Assembly: GCA_023430465.1 (NCBI GenBank)
Contig: JAEZAM010000027.1
Location: 1 to 51,819 of the forward strand
Direction: 5' to 3'
DNA: 51,819 bases
Origin: Bacteroidota bacterium
GTDB taxonomy: Bacteria; Bacteroidota; Bacteroidia; Chitinophagales; Chitinophagaceae
Shown here: positions 16,669 through 25,068 of the stretch, one piece after another
Position numbering within the stretch: position 1 is the first letter of the stretch
Layout of the letters: every line of letters begins with the position of its first letter
Made by a program: the position numbers and the translations under genes
Notes under the pieces: model-generated
Databases searched by the model: none
The model's input: only the letters and a program-made list of their open reading frames with translations
Told to the model about the DNA's origin: nothing

Positions 16669-17979
16669 ATGACACAATATTTCAAGGATATTCCCACCAT
16701 AAAATTTGAAGGAAAGGAATCAGACAATCCGTTTGCATTCCGTTGGTATGATGCGGAAAGAAAAGTGGGAGACAGGACGATGAAGGACTGGTTACGATTT
16801 GCCTGTGCGTACTGGCATAGCTTCAATGGCAGTGGTGCAGATCCCTTTGGCGAGCCTACTCACATCTTCCGCTGGGACTCTCAGCCCGATCCACTGGACC
16901 GCGCACGCGCGAAAGCAGATGCAGCTTTTGAGCTCATCACGAAACTGGGCATTCCCTATTACTGCTTCCATGATGTGGATGTGGTGGAATACACCAATGA
17001 TGTAAAAGACAATGAAAAGAGGTTGCAGACAATGACGGATTATCTCCTGGAGAAGCAAAAAGCCACTGGTACCAAGCTCCTGTGGGGTACTGCAAATCTT
17101 TTTTCTCATCGTCGTTACATGAATGGTGCGGCTACCAATCCTGATTTTCATGTGCTGACCCACGGCGCTGCGCAGGTGAAGGCTGCACTTGATGCCACCA
17201 TCGCACTGGGTGGCGAGAACTATGTATTCTGGGGTGGACGTGAAGGATACATGAGCCTGCTGAACACGAACATGAAACGAGAGAAGGAGCATCTTGCCCG
17301 TTTCCTGAAAACTGCTACAGAATACGCCAGACGCAATGGATTCAAAGGAACATTTTTCATTGAACCAAAACCCTGCGAACCCACGAAACACCAGTATGAT
17401 TACGACAGTGAAACCGTTATCGGATTTCTGCGGCAATATGATCTGTTGGGTGATTTCAAATTGAACATAGAAGTGAATCATGCCACGCTGGCGGGACATA
17501 CCTTCCAGCATGAGCTGCAGGTGGCAGCGGATACCGGTACTCTTGGAAGCATAGACGCCAACCGCGGTGACTATCAGAATGGCTGGGATACTGATCAGTT
17601 TCCCAATAACCTCAACGAGCTCACCGAGGCAATGCTGGTGATCATCGAAGCCGGCGGTTTCGGCGGAGGCGGCATCAATTTCGATGCTAAGATCCGCAGG
17701 AACAGCACCGACCCCGCTGACCTCTTTCATGCGCACATCGGTGGCATGGATACATTTGCCCGTGCCCTGCTTGTTGCGCATGAGGTGATAACCCGGTCAG
17801 ACTATAGCAGCCTGCGCAAAGAGCGCTATGCGAGCTTTGATGAAGGAAAAGGCCGCCAGTTCGAGAATGGTGAGCTTACCCTCGAAGACCTGCGCGATTT
17901 CGCGGTGGCTAACGGAGAGCCAAAAGTAATAAGTGGAAAACAGGAATACCTTGAGAACCTGATTAACCGTTATATTTAA
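16669..17979 (+). CDS. xylA: xylose isomerase
   Basis: This 436-residue cytosolic TIM-barrel enzyme converts D-xylose to D-xylulose with two divalent metals. H101 and D104 in FHDVDV are the catalytic pair. FFIEPKPCEPTKHQYDYD holds the metal-1 glutamate. EVNHATLAGHTFQHEL and GSIDANRGD supply the remaining metal ligands. The length and the N-terminus TQYFKDIPTIKFEGKES are those of class II enzymes such as those of Bacteroidetes and E. coli. It lies 13 nt after xylB and 25 nt before the symporter. Confidence 0.97.
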   Translation: MTQYFKDIPTIKFEGKESDNPFAFRWYDAERKVGDRTMKDWLRFACAYWHSFNGSGADPFGEPTHIFRWDSQPDPLDRARAKADAAFELITKLGIPYYCFHDVDVVEYTNDVKDNEKRLQTMTDYLLEKQKATGTKLLWGTANLFSHRRYMNGAATNPDFHVLTHGAAQVKAALDATIALGGENYVFWGGREGYMSLLNTNMKREKEHLARFLKTATEYARRNGFKGTFFIEPKPCEPTKHQYDYDSETVIGFLRQYDLLGDFKLNIEVNHATLAGHTFQHELQVAADTGTLGSIDANRGDYQNGWDTDQFPNNLNELTEAMLVIIEAGGFGGGGINFDAKIRRNSTDPADLFHAHIGGMDTFARALLVAHEVITRSDYSSLRKERYASFDEGKGRQFENGELTLEDLRDFAVANGEPKVISGKQEYLENLINRYI

Positions 17980-18004
17980 GACTTAAATATATCAACGCTG
18001 CTTT

Positions 18005-19675
18005 ATGAATAGATTGGACGCCAGAGATTATCTCGTATTTCTCCTGTATTTTATCGTGGTAGCCGGATATGGTTTCTGGATCTATCGAAAAAAGAAAAAG
18101 GCTACCGTAACCGGTTCGCATGATTATTTCCTTGCAGAGGGTTCATTGACCTGGTGGGCGATTGGTGCATCACTGATCGCGTCCAACATTTCAGCAGAGC
18201 AGTTTATCGGTATGAGCGGCAGTGGATTCAAACTCGGGCTCGCCATTTCCACGTATGAGTGGATGGCTGCGGCCACGCTCATGATCGTCGCGATCTTTTT
18301 CATACCTGTTTATCTTAAGAACAAGATCTACACCATGCCGCAGTTCCTCTCGCAGAGGTACAATGGCACAGTAGCCATGATCATGGCTGTGTTCTGGTTG
18401 CTGTTATACGTTATCGTCAACCTGACTTCGATCCTCTACCTAGGTGCTATTGCGATCCAGAGCATTTCCGGCCTTCCTGTGTTCTATTGCATGGTTGGAC
18501 TGGCTGTGTTTGCACTGTTCATTACGCTCGGCGGTATGAAGGTGATTGGCTATACCGATGTGATCCAGGTATTTTTCCTCGTGGTTGGCGGGCTTGCCGC
18601 TACCTACCTTGCTTTGAACCTGGTAGCTGACCGGTTCGGTGGGGATGGTATGCTCAGCGGCTTTGGTATACTTCGCGATAAAGCTCCGGAACATTTTCAC
18701 ATGATATTTGACAAGAGCAACCCGGAGTACATCAGTCTCCCGGGTCTCACCGTTCTTATTGGCGGCATGTGGATCGTAAACCTGAACTATTGGGGTTGTA
18801 ACCAGTATATCACGCAACGTGCGCTCGGTGCCGATCTTCCAACGGCAAGGAAGGGGATTCTTTTCGCGGCGTTCCTTAAATTGCTCATGCCCGTAATCGT
18901 CGTATTGCCGGGTATCGCGGCGTATGTACTGCACCAGGATGGCATGTTCCAGCAGGAGATGATGAAGAATGGCGAGTTGAATCCTGATAATGCCTATTCT
19001 TCCATTCTTAATCTTTTGCCAATCGGTTTGAAAGGTCTGGCTTTTGCAGCCCTCACCGCGGCTATCGTCGCCTCGCTGGCAGGTAAGGCAAACAGTATCG
19101 CAACCATATTTACACTCGATATCTTCAAAAAGAAAATCGATCCCGATGCCGATGAGAAAAAGATGGTGCGGATCGGTAAGATAACTGTTGTTATCTCTCT
19201 GGCTGTAGCCGTATTGATCGCGCCGTTGCTGGGCATTGATAAAAAAGGTGGCTTTGAATTTATACAGGAATATACCGGCTTTGTAAGCCCCGGTATCTTT
19301 GCCATGTTCATTCTTGGTTTCTTCTGGAAAAAAACAACGTCAAACGCGGCGCTGTTTGCAACCATAGGTGGCTTTGCCCTTTCCGTGCTGTTCAAGTTCA
19401 TGCCGAATTTCGTTGACCTGTCCTTCCTCGCTTCCACTGGTTTCGCCGTGGTGAAGGATGGTGTTTATGAAATCCCCTTCCTTGATCGCATGGGATTTGT
19501 ATTCATACTGGCCGTTATCGGTATGGTGATCATCAGCCTTATCGAAAACCGCCGCGGAGCGAGGCCAAACGGATTGATTGTTGATCGTAAAATGTTCGCT
19601 ATGGAGCCGGCATTCGCAGTCGGCGCTTTGATCGTTTTCGGTGTAATCGCTGCATTGTATACTTTCTTCTGGTAA
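18005..19675 (+). CDS. sodium/sugar symporter, SSS family
   Basis: This 556-residue inner-membrane protein has about fourteen hydrophobic segments and the LeuT-type fold of the SSS family. AEGSLTWWAIGASLIASNISAEQF near residues 43-67 is the first half of the SGLT-like core, and QYITQRALGA near 266 is the family's next landmark. The C-terminal part has GFVSPGIFAMFILGFFWKK. By position right after xylA it is the probable xylose or xylobiose importer from the periplasm; glucose or arabinose uptake is not excluded. The start ATG 18005 is 25 nt after the xylA stop, and uxuA follows after only 3 nt. Confidence 0.93.
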   Translation: MNRLDARDYLVFLLYFIVVAGYGFWIYRKKKKATVTGSHDYFLAEGSLTWWAIGASLIASNISAEQFIGMSGSGFKLGLAISTYEWMAAATLMIVAIFFIPVYLKNKIYTMPQFLSQRYNGTVAMIMAVFWLLLYVIVNLTSILYLGAIAIQSISGLPVFYCMVGLAVFALFITLGGMKVIGYTDVIQVFFLVVGGLAATYLALNLVADRFGGDGMLSGFGILRDKAPEHFHMIFDKSNPEYISLPGLTVLIGGMWIVNLNYWGCNQYITQRALGADLPTARKGILFAAFLKLLMPVIVVLPGIAAYVLHQDGMFQQEMMKNGELNPDNAYSSILNLLPIGLKGLAFAALTAAIVASLAGKANSIATIFTLDIFKKKIDPDADEKKMVRIGKITVVISLAVAVLIAPLLGIDKKGGFEFIQEYTGFVSPGIFAMFILGFFWKKTTSNAALFATIGGFALSVLFKFMPNFVDLSFLASTGFAVVKDGVYEIPFLDRMGFVFILAVIGMVIISLIENRRGARPNGLIVDRKMFAMEPAFAVGALIVFGVIAALYTFFW

Positions 19676-19678
19676 AAA

Positions 19679-20857
19679 ATGAACCACGAGCCTCACACAC
19701 TTCATCACACCATGCGATGGTATGGGCCACATGATGCGGTCAGCCTGGCCGATATCAGGCAGGCCGGGTGTGCCGGTGTGGTGACCGCACTTCACCAGGT
19801 GCCGGTAGGTGAGGTGTGGAGCGCCGCTGCCATCAATGAGAGAAAGGCGCTTATCGAAGCACAGGGTATGAGCTGGACGGTTGTAGAAAGCCTGCCTGTG
19901 CATGAAGAGATAAAAAAAGCAGGTTCGCGGCGCGATGTCCTTATCAGCCAGTACAAAACAAGCCTTGAAAACCTCGCTGCTGCCGGCATACGGGTGATCA
20001 CGTACAATTTCATGCCCGTGCTCGACTGGCTTCGTACTGACATAGGGTATGAGCTTGATTCGGGTGCAAAAGCCCTTTATTTCAACCGGTCAGAATTTGT
20101 TGCTTTTGATGTTTTCCTGCTTAAGCGGCCCGGTGCGGCAAACGACTACACCGAACAGGAAGTGGCCAGTGCGAAGCAACGTCTGCAGGAAATGACTGAG
20201 GCACAACGGGACCGGTTATTCCGCAATCTCCTGTTGGGCCTTCCTGGCAGCGATGATGCCTTTACTCCCGCCATGGTTCTGGAGCAGATCGATGGCTATC
20301 ATGATATCAATGCCGACACACTGCGGGAGAACCTATATTACTTTCTCCGGCATATATTGCCCGTTGCGGAACGATTGGACCTCAGGATGGCCATCCACCC
20401 CGATGATCCTCCCTATCCCGTATTAGGGCTGCCACGCATCATGAGTACGGCGACAGACGCTATCGCACTCATCGATAAACTGCCCTCCGCCTCAAACGGA
20501 TTTTGTTTTTGTACGGGTTCTTTTGGTGCGAGGCCTGACAACGATATCATCCCGATGATTCGCCGGCTCGGTGATCATATCCACTTTCTACATCTGCGCA
20601 ATACGAAGCGTGATGAATTTGGAAATTTCTATGAAGCAAATCACCTCGATGGCGACACGGACATGTATGAGGTGATGAAAGAAATTGTATTGCTCCAACA
20701 GCGGAGACAAATATCCTTGCCCATGCGACCTGATCACGGCCATCAGATGCTCGATGACCTGCAAAAGAAAACCTATCCGGGTTATTCGGCGATCGGCCGG
20801 CTCAAAGGACTGGCAGAACTGCGGGGGCTTGAACTCGGCATCCGCCGCAGCCTTTGA
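19679..20857 (+). CDS. uxuA: mannonate dehydratase
   Basis: This 392-residue cytosolic enzyme removes water from D-mannonate to give 2-keto-3-deoxygluconate in glucuronate breakdown. MRWYGPHDAVSLADIRQAG is the N-terminal signature. VITYNFMPVLDWLRTD contacts the substrate, and LRMAIHPDDPP, NGFCFCTGSFGARPDND and MRPDHGH hold the metal-binding His, Asp and Cys residues of the UxuA TIM barrel. It starts 3 nt after the symporter stop, so the two are one transcript. Glucuronic acid decorates many xylans, which explains its place here. The partner genes uxaC and uxuB are not in the window. Confidence 0.95.
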   Translation: MNHEPHTLHHTMRWYGPHDAVSLADIRQAGCAGVVTALHQVPVGEVWSAAAINERKALIEAQGMSWTVVESLPVHEEIKKAGSRRDVLISQYKTSLENLAAAGIRVITYNFMPVLDWLRTDIGYELDSGAKALYFNRSEFVAFDVFLLKRPGAANDYTEQEVASAKQRLQEMTEAQRDRLFRNLLLGLPGSDDAFTPAMVLEQIDGYHDINADTLRENLYYFLRHILPVAERLDLRMAIHPDDPPYPVLGLPRIMSTATDAIALIDKLPSASNGFCFCTGSFGARPDNDIIPMIRRLGDHIHFLHLRNTKRDEFGNFYEANHLDGDTDMYEVMKEIVLLQQRRQISLPMRPDHGHQMLDDLQKKTYPGYSAIGRLKGLAELRGLELGIRRSL

Positions 20858-20915
20858 CGTTGCCCTTCGGGAAATATACTGCGATTGATATAACTTAGGT
20901 GTACAACGATTGCAG

Positions 20916-22022
20916 ATGAAACAGCTTATCACCTTCCTTCTTCTCAGTCTTTCCATTCCCGGAACTGCACAACGCTTACCGGACTGGTGTCTCGGGCCTT
21001 TCATCCGGCCTGCCAATGTAAACCCCGTTCTATCCCCCGATACAACGGGTTTCAGAGAACCTGTTACAGGTGAATGGGTGGGCTGGCAATCCAATGATGT
21101 ATTTAATCCGGCGGCAACCACGCATAATGGAAAAATTGTTGTGCTTTACCGTGCTGAAGATAAAAGCGGTACCGGGATCGGTGGCAGGGCCTCCCGTATC
21201 GGGCATGCCACTTCCGCGGATGGCATTACTATGACTCGCCGCAGCGCTCCTGTACTATACCCCGCAAAAGACAGCCAGTATGAAAATGAGTGGCCGGGTG
21301 GTTGCGAGGATCCCAGGGTTGCCATGACAGGCGACGGTTTATATGTAATGTTATACACGCAATGGAACAGGAAAATGCCACGCCTGGGTGTTGCCACATC
21401 ACGTGACCTGCTTACCTGGGAAAAACATGGTCCGGCTTTCGAAGATGCATACGGTGGTAAATTCAACCAGATCCCCTCAAAGTCGGCTTCACTGATCACA
21501 AAACTGGAGGGCGACAAACTGGTGCTTGCAAAGATCAACGGTAAATACTGGATGTATTGGGGCGAGCATCATGTATATGCTGCCACTTCGGATAACCTCA
21601 CAGACTGGCAACCGGTGATCGAAGCTGACAGCAGCCTGCGTCAACTTATTTCACCAAGAAAAAAATATTTTGACAGTCACCTCACCGAGTGCGGTCCGCC
21701 AGCAGTCATGACAGATAAGGGCATAGTGCTTCTGTACAATGGCAAAAACCTTGCAGATGAAAATGCTTCAACTGAATACACGCTGAATTCCTACACTGCC
21801 GGCCAGGTGTTGTTCGATGCAAAGGATCCGCTAAAGCCGCTGGCAAGACTTGACAAGCCATTCATGGTGCCCGAAGCATCTTTTGAAAAAAGCGGGCAGT
21901 ATCCGGCAGGAACAGTCTTTCTCGAAGGATTGGTGTATCACCGCAAGAAGTGGTTCCTGTACTATGGATGTGCCGATTCCAGGGTTGCCGTTGCGATCTG
22001 GGATCCTTCGGGAAAAAAATAA
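20916..22022 (+). CDS. exported GH130-family glycosidase/phosphorylase
   Basis: This 368-residue protein has a signal peptide of about 16 residues (LITFLLLSLSIPGTAQ) and a five-bladed beta-propeller sequence of GH130 type. The signature WPGGCEDPRV near residue 130 holds the family's Glu-Asp-Pro-Arg motif. ATSRDLLTWEKHGPAF, KINGKYWMYWGEHHVYAATS and LTECGPPAV follow in the order typical of the family. GH130 members act on beta-mannosides, by phosphorolysis or hydrolysis; an exported one is more likely a hydrolase because free phosphate and hexose phosphates are less useful outside. Start ATG 20916 follows a TTG in the same frame. It comes 58 nt after uxuA and may be the last gene of the operon. 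Confidence 0.85.
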   Translation: MKQLITFLLLSLSIPGTAQRLPDWCLGPFIRPANVNPVLSPDTTGFREPVTGEWVGWQSNDVFNPAATTHNGKIVVLYRAEDKSGTGIGGRASRIGHATSADGITMTRRSAPVLYPAKDSQYENEWPGGCEDPRVAMTGDGLYVMLYTQWNRKMPRLGVATSRDLLTWEKHGPAFEDAYGGKFNQIPSKSASLITKLEGDKLVLAKINGKYWMYWGEHHVYAATSDNLTDWQPVIEADSSLRQLISPRKKYFDSHLTECGPPAVMTDKGIVLLYNGKNLADENASTEYTLNSYTAGQVLFDAKDPLKPLARLDKPFMVPEASFEKSGQYPAGTVFLEGLVYHRKKWFLYYGCADSRVAVAIWDPSGKK

Positions 22023-22044
22023 AGGTCACACGTGGTGACCTTTA
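22020..22044. terminator. bidirectional terminator
   Basis: TAAAGGTCAC at 22020-22029 pairs perfectly with GTGACCTTTA at 22035-22044 around ACGTG. It overlaps the GH130 stop codon. On the minus strand the stem is followed by TTTTTTT, so it ends the convergent gene at 22050 well; on the plus strand the T run is short. Confidence 0.85.
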
Positions 22045-22049
22045 AATCG

Positions 22050-22253
22050 TTAACGAATGCCATTGAGTGATGCAGGTGGCAATGGTCTGGTAGTGTCAGG
22101 CTTTGGCAGTTTTGTAGTGTCTCTCTTTTCACCAGGAATGGTATCACTGGCTACATAGCCATCCTTTACTGGCGCACTGAACTGGGGAGTGGAACTGCTG
22201 GCTACGGCGAATAAGGACAAGCCGATTGCTGCCATGAAAAATAACTTCTTCAT
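22050..22253 (-). CDS. small secreted protein, unknown
   Basis: This 67-residue protein has an N-terminal signal peptide (MKKLFFMAAIGLSLFAVASS) and a short polar, Pro/Thr/Asp-rich remainder (DTTKLPKPDTTRPLPP). I recognise no domain. It has a good terminator on its own strand, which supports it being a real transcript. Short exported proteins of this style, with Asp-Thr-Thr-Pro tails, are common in Chitinophagaceae. It faces the xylan locus head to head at the 3' end and the lipoprotein gene at 22432 at its 5' end. Confidence 0.6.
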   Translation of the reverse strand: MKKLFFMAAIGLSLFAVASSSTPQFSAPVKDGYVASDTIPGEKRDTTKLPKPDTTRPLPPASLNGIR

Positions 22254-22431
22254 AGTTATAAGTTTAAAGTTGTAAATGAGGTGTATTGCGCGATGTGTTC
22301 AATTATGTTGCCAAGGGGGAATAATGTGCAAAACTTTCGACACTCTTTTTTAAACGACCCACCAAACGCTGTCCCTGCCTGCTTCTCAGCTTAAGGCATT
22401 GTGTTTGTTCTAAGGTGGTAAACACTTCTGT

Positions 22432-22626
22432 ATGAAATACATCATAACCGTAGCAGCAGTTTTTGGCCTGGTGCTCACTGCGTGCAATAGCGAGACGAAG
22501 ACAACAGTAACCAATAAAGACACGGTAGTGCTCGCACCAGCAGCTCCTTCCGGCAGCGGAAGCTCTTCAGGTGACACCGCATCCTACCAGCGCATGCAGC
22601 AAAAAACCACCGAAAGCCCACAGTAG
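22432..22626 (+). CDS. small lipoprotein, unknown
   Basis: This 64-residue protein has a lipoprotein signal ending in LVLTAC at residue 18, followed by a Thr/Ser/Pro-rich tail without a recognisable fold. It starts 178 nt upstream-divergent from the small secreted gene at 22050-22253 and ends 41 nt before the Ku gene. The gap is too wide to claim an operon with Ku. The call rests on the clean lipobox. Confidence 0.6.
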   Translation: MKYIITVAAVFGLVLTACNSETKTTVTNKDTVVLAPAAPSGSGSSSGDTASYQRMQQKTTESPQ

Positions 22627-22667
22627 CTTTATGGCACAAAAATTACATATATTCTAAAAACAGTAGT

Positions 22668-23441
22668 ATGAGAGCAATATGGTCCGGGGCAATCGGGTTT
22701 GGACTCGTGAATATCCCCGTAAAACTTTACAGTGCCGTCCAGGGCAGCGAACTTGATCTGGACATGCTGGATAAGAAAGATCATTCCAACATCAAGTTTC
22801 AGCGGGTGAATGCCAATACCGGTAAAGTAGTGGCCTGGGAAAACATTGTGCGCGGGTATAAGATCGATGATCAATACGTGGTTGTAACTGACGAGGATTT
22901 CGAGAAGGCAAGCCCGGAGAAAACCAAGATGATCGAAATCGCTGAATTTATCGATGAGAAAGAGATCGACAGCATCTACTACGAAACCCCTTACTACCTG
23001 CAACCCGAGAAACAGGGCGTGAAGGCCTATGCACTCCTGCGTGAAGCATTGAAGAAATCGGGTAAGGCAGGACTCGGCACATATGTATTGCGAAACCGCG
23101 AAAGCCTGGTTTTAATAAAGCCCATGGATGATATTCTTGTGCTGAACAAGATCAGGTTTCACCAGGAAATCCGGGAAACAGATGAGATCAAAGCACCCGC
23201 TTCTACCCCAAAGCCGGCAGAGCTGAAGATGGCGATTCAATTGATCGATCAGCTTACCACCAAGTTTGATATCTCAAAGTACAAGGATACATATTCCGAT
23301 AAATTGCTCAAGCTGATTAATGCGAAGGCAAAGGGTAAGAAAGTCAAGGCGTCTCCATTGAAGGTTGTGCATTCACGCAGTCGCGATCTTATGGAGCAAT
23401 TGAAAGAAAGCCTGAAACCTTCAAAACGCAAAGCATCCTGA
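22668..23441 (+). CDS. ku: Ku protein (non-homologous end joining)
   Basis: This 257-residue protein is the bacterial Ku homodimer subunit, which forms a ring on DNA double-strand ends and recruits the ligase system. It starts MRAIWSGAIGFGLVNIPVKLYSAV, the conserved N-terminus. LDMLDKKDHSNIKFQRVN and KVVAWENIVRGYKI follow, and FIDEKEIDSIYYETPYYLQPEK is the core-domain signature. The C-terminal 35 residues are Lys/Arg-rich, as in Ku proteins that bind DNA through a basic tail. Its stop overlaps the start of the next gene in TGATG, so translation is coupled. It leads a four-gene repair operon. Confidence 0.96.
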   Translation: MRAIWSGAIGFGLVNIPVKLYSAVQGSELDLDMLDKKDHSNIKFQRVNANTGKVVAWENIVRGYKIDDQYVVVTDEDFEKASPEKTKMIEIAEFIDEKEIDSIYYETPYYLQPEKQGVKAYALLREALKKSGKAGLGTYVLRNRESLVLIKPMDDILVLNKIRFHQEIRETDEIKAPASTPKPAELKMAIQLIDQLTTKFDISKYKDTYSDKLLKLINAKAKGKKVKASPLKVVHSRSRDLMEQLKESLKPSKRKAS

Positions 23442-24091
23442 TGTCGCTGACAGCATACAATAAAAAACGTGATTTCAAACAGACGAAAGAACCCGAAGGA
23501 AAAAAGGAAGCCGTTGCGGGTTTTCGGTTTGTAGTACAACGCCACGAAGCATCCCGCCTGCACTATGATTTCAGACTGGAGCTTGACGGCGTACTCAAGA
23601 GCTGGGCCGTCCCTCGCGGACCATCCATGAATACGGCCGACAAACGCCTGGCAGTGATGGTAGAAGATCACCCGGTAAGCTATATCAACTTCAAGGGGAT
23701 CATTCCCGAAGGTAATTACGGCGCCGGACGCGTGGCGATATGGGATAAAGGAAAGTTCTTCCCAGTAAATGAACACAATGAGAAGATCACCGAGCGACAG
23801 GCATTGCAGAATATTAAGAAAGGCGAGTTGAAGTTTTTCCTGAAAGGAAAGAAGATAGAAGGTGGGTTTGTTTTTATCAAGTTGAAATTTGATAATAAGA
23901 GCTGGCTGCTTATCAAGCACAAAGATGAGTATGCGACCTCAAGGCCTTACGATAGCGAGAAATTTATCGATAAACCCCGGCCGCTGAAAAAAACGGCGGT
24001 CAAAAAGTCGGGAACTTCTGCGATGACGAAAAAGAAGGCAGCAAAGAAGTCAATCCGTTCCCGCAGCACAGCAAAATCCAACCGCCGCTGA
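23441..24091 (+). CDS. LigD-type 3'-phosphoesterase, stand-alone
   Basis: This 216-residue protein is the phosphoesterase (PE) domain that is normally fused to the ligase in LigD; it trims 3'-phosphates and ribonucleotides at broken ends. H35, H41, D43, R45 and H77, in QRHEASRLHYDFRLE and VEDHPVSY, match the metal and catalytic residues of Pseudomonas LigD PE. IIPEGNYGAGRVAIWDKG follows. The last 40 residues are Lys/Arg/Ser-rich and probably disordered. TGATG overlaps couple it to Ku upstream and to the ligase downstream. It is complete, not a truncated fusion: it has its own start and basic tail. Confidence 0.93.
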   Translation: MSLTAYNKKRDFKQTKEPEGKKEAVAGFRFVVQRHEASRLHYDFRLELDGVLKSWAVPRGPSMNTADKRLAVMVEDHPVSYINFKGIIPEGNYGAGRVAIWDKGKFFPVNEHNEKITERQALQNIKKGELKFFLKGKKIEGGFVFIKLKFDNKSWLLIKHKDEYATSRPYDSEKFIDKPRPLKKTAVKKSGTSAMTKKKAAKKSIRSRSTAKSNRR

Positions 24092-25068
24092 TGGGAACCC
24101 GTGGCTCAAAAATACCCGGTTATATAAAGCCAATGCTGACCACCGCAGTGGATCATGCGTTCACGGATAAGGGCTGGATCTTTGAGTTGAAGTTTGACGG
24201 GTTCAGAGCGATAGCGGATAATACCGGAAAGCAGGTGCAACTCTACTCGCGGAATGGTCTTTATCTTTCGAATAAGTTTCCTGCCGTAGCCGCAGCCCTT
24301 AAAAAGTTGAAGCCCGTGGTGATGGATGGCGAGATCGTGGTGCTTAATGAAAAGGGGTATCCCGATTTCCAACGCCTCCAGAATTACAAGGATAACAAGC
24401 ATTATCCGCTGGTGTATTACGTGTTTGACCTGTTGCAGACAGGCAAGCGGAGTCTCTTGAAACTTCCATTGCTGGAGCGAAAGAAACTGCTGCGAAAACT
24501 TGTAGGGAACAAGGGGCTGGTCCGTTTCAGCGCACATGTGTCAGCAAAGGGTGAAAAGCTTTTCGAAATGGCAACGGCGAATGACCTGGAGGGTATTATA
24601 GCCAAGCGGAAAGACAGCCAGTATACTCCTGGCCTGCGAACGAAGGAATGGTTAAAGATCAAGTACCATAAATCTCAGGAGGCAATCATAGTCGGGTATA
24701 CCGCTCCAAGAGGGAGCCGTTCATCATTTGGCGCTCTCCTGCTGGCAGAGTATGTGGGGGATAAGCTGAAGTACATTGGTCATACAGGGACCGGCTTTAC
24801 CGTCAAAACACTCAATGAACTGCACAGAAAAATGAAGCCGCTGGAAAGAAAGAGCTCGCCATTGAAAGAGAAGTTGTCTTCATCGGCTCCCGTAACCTGG
24901 CTTCGCCCTATGCTGGTATGTGAAGTGGCTTATGCCGAGGTTACAAGAGATGGTATGTTGCGACAGGCGGTATTCAAAGGTTTGCGGCCGGAGAAAAAGG
25001 CAAGGAGTGTTCAGAAGAAAACAGAGCTGCCTTCGAAAGTGGAGAAGATTATCTCTTCAAAAAAATAA
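24091..25068 (+). CDS. ATP-dependent DNA ligase, LigD ligase domain
   Basis: This 325-residue protein seals DNA ends in NHEJ. The adenylated lysine is K34 in FELKFDGFRA (motif I, KxDG). MDGEIVVLNEKGYPDFQRLQ is motif III region, EGIIAKRKDSQYTPG is motif IV, and EWLKIKY is motif V. An OB-fold region with LLLAEYVGDKLKYIGHTGTGF follows from about residue 210. The length is that of the ligase domain alone in multidomain LigD. The start overlaps the PE stop (TGATG) and the polymerase gene begins directly after the stop (TAAATG). Confidence 0.95.
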   Translation: MGTRGSKIPGYIKPMLTTAVDHAFTDKGWIFELKFDGFRAIADNTGKQVQLYSRNGLYLSNKFPAVAAALKKLKPVVMDGEIVVLNEKGYPDFQRLQNYKDNKHYPLVYYVFDLLQTGKRSLLKLPLLERKKLLRKLVGNKGLVRFSAHVSAKGEKLFEMATANDLEGIIAKRKDSQYTPGLRTKEWLKIKYHKSQEAIIVGYTAPRGSRSSFGALLLAEYVGDKLKYIGHTGTGFTVKTLNELHRKMKPLERKSSPLKEKLSSSAPVTWLRPMLVCEVAYAEVTRDGMLRQAVFKGLRPEKKARSVQKKTELPSKVEKIISSKK

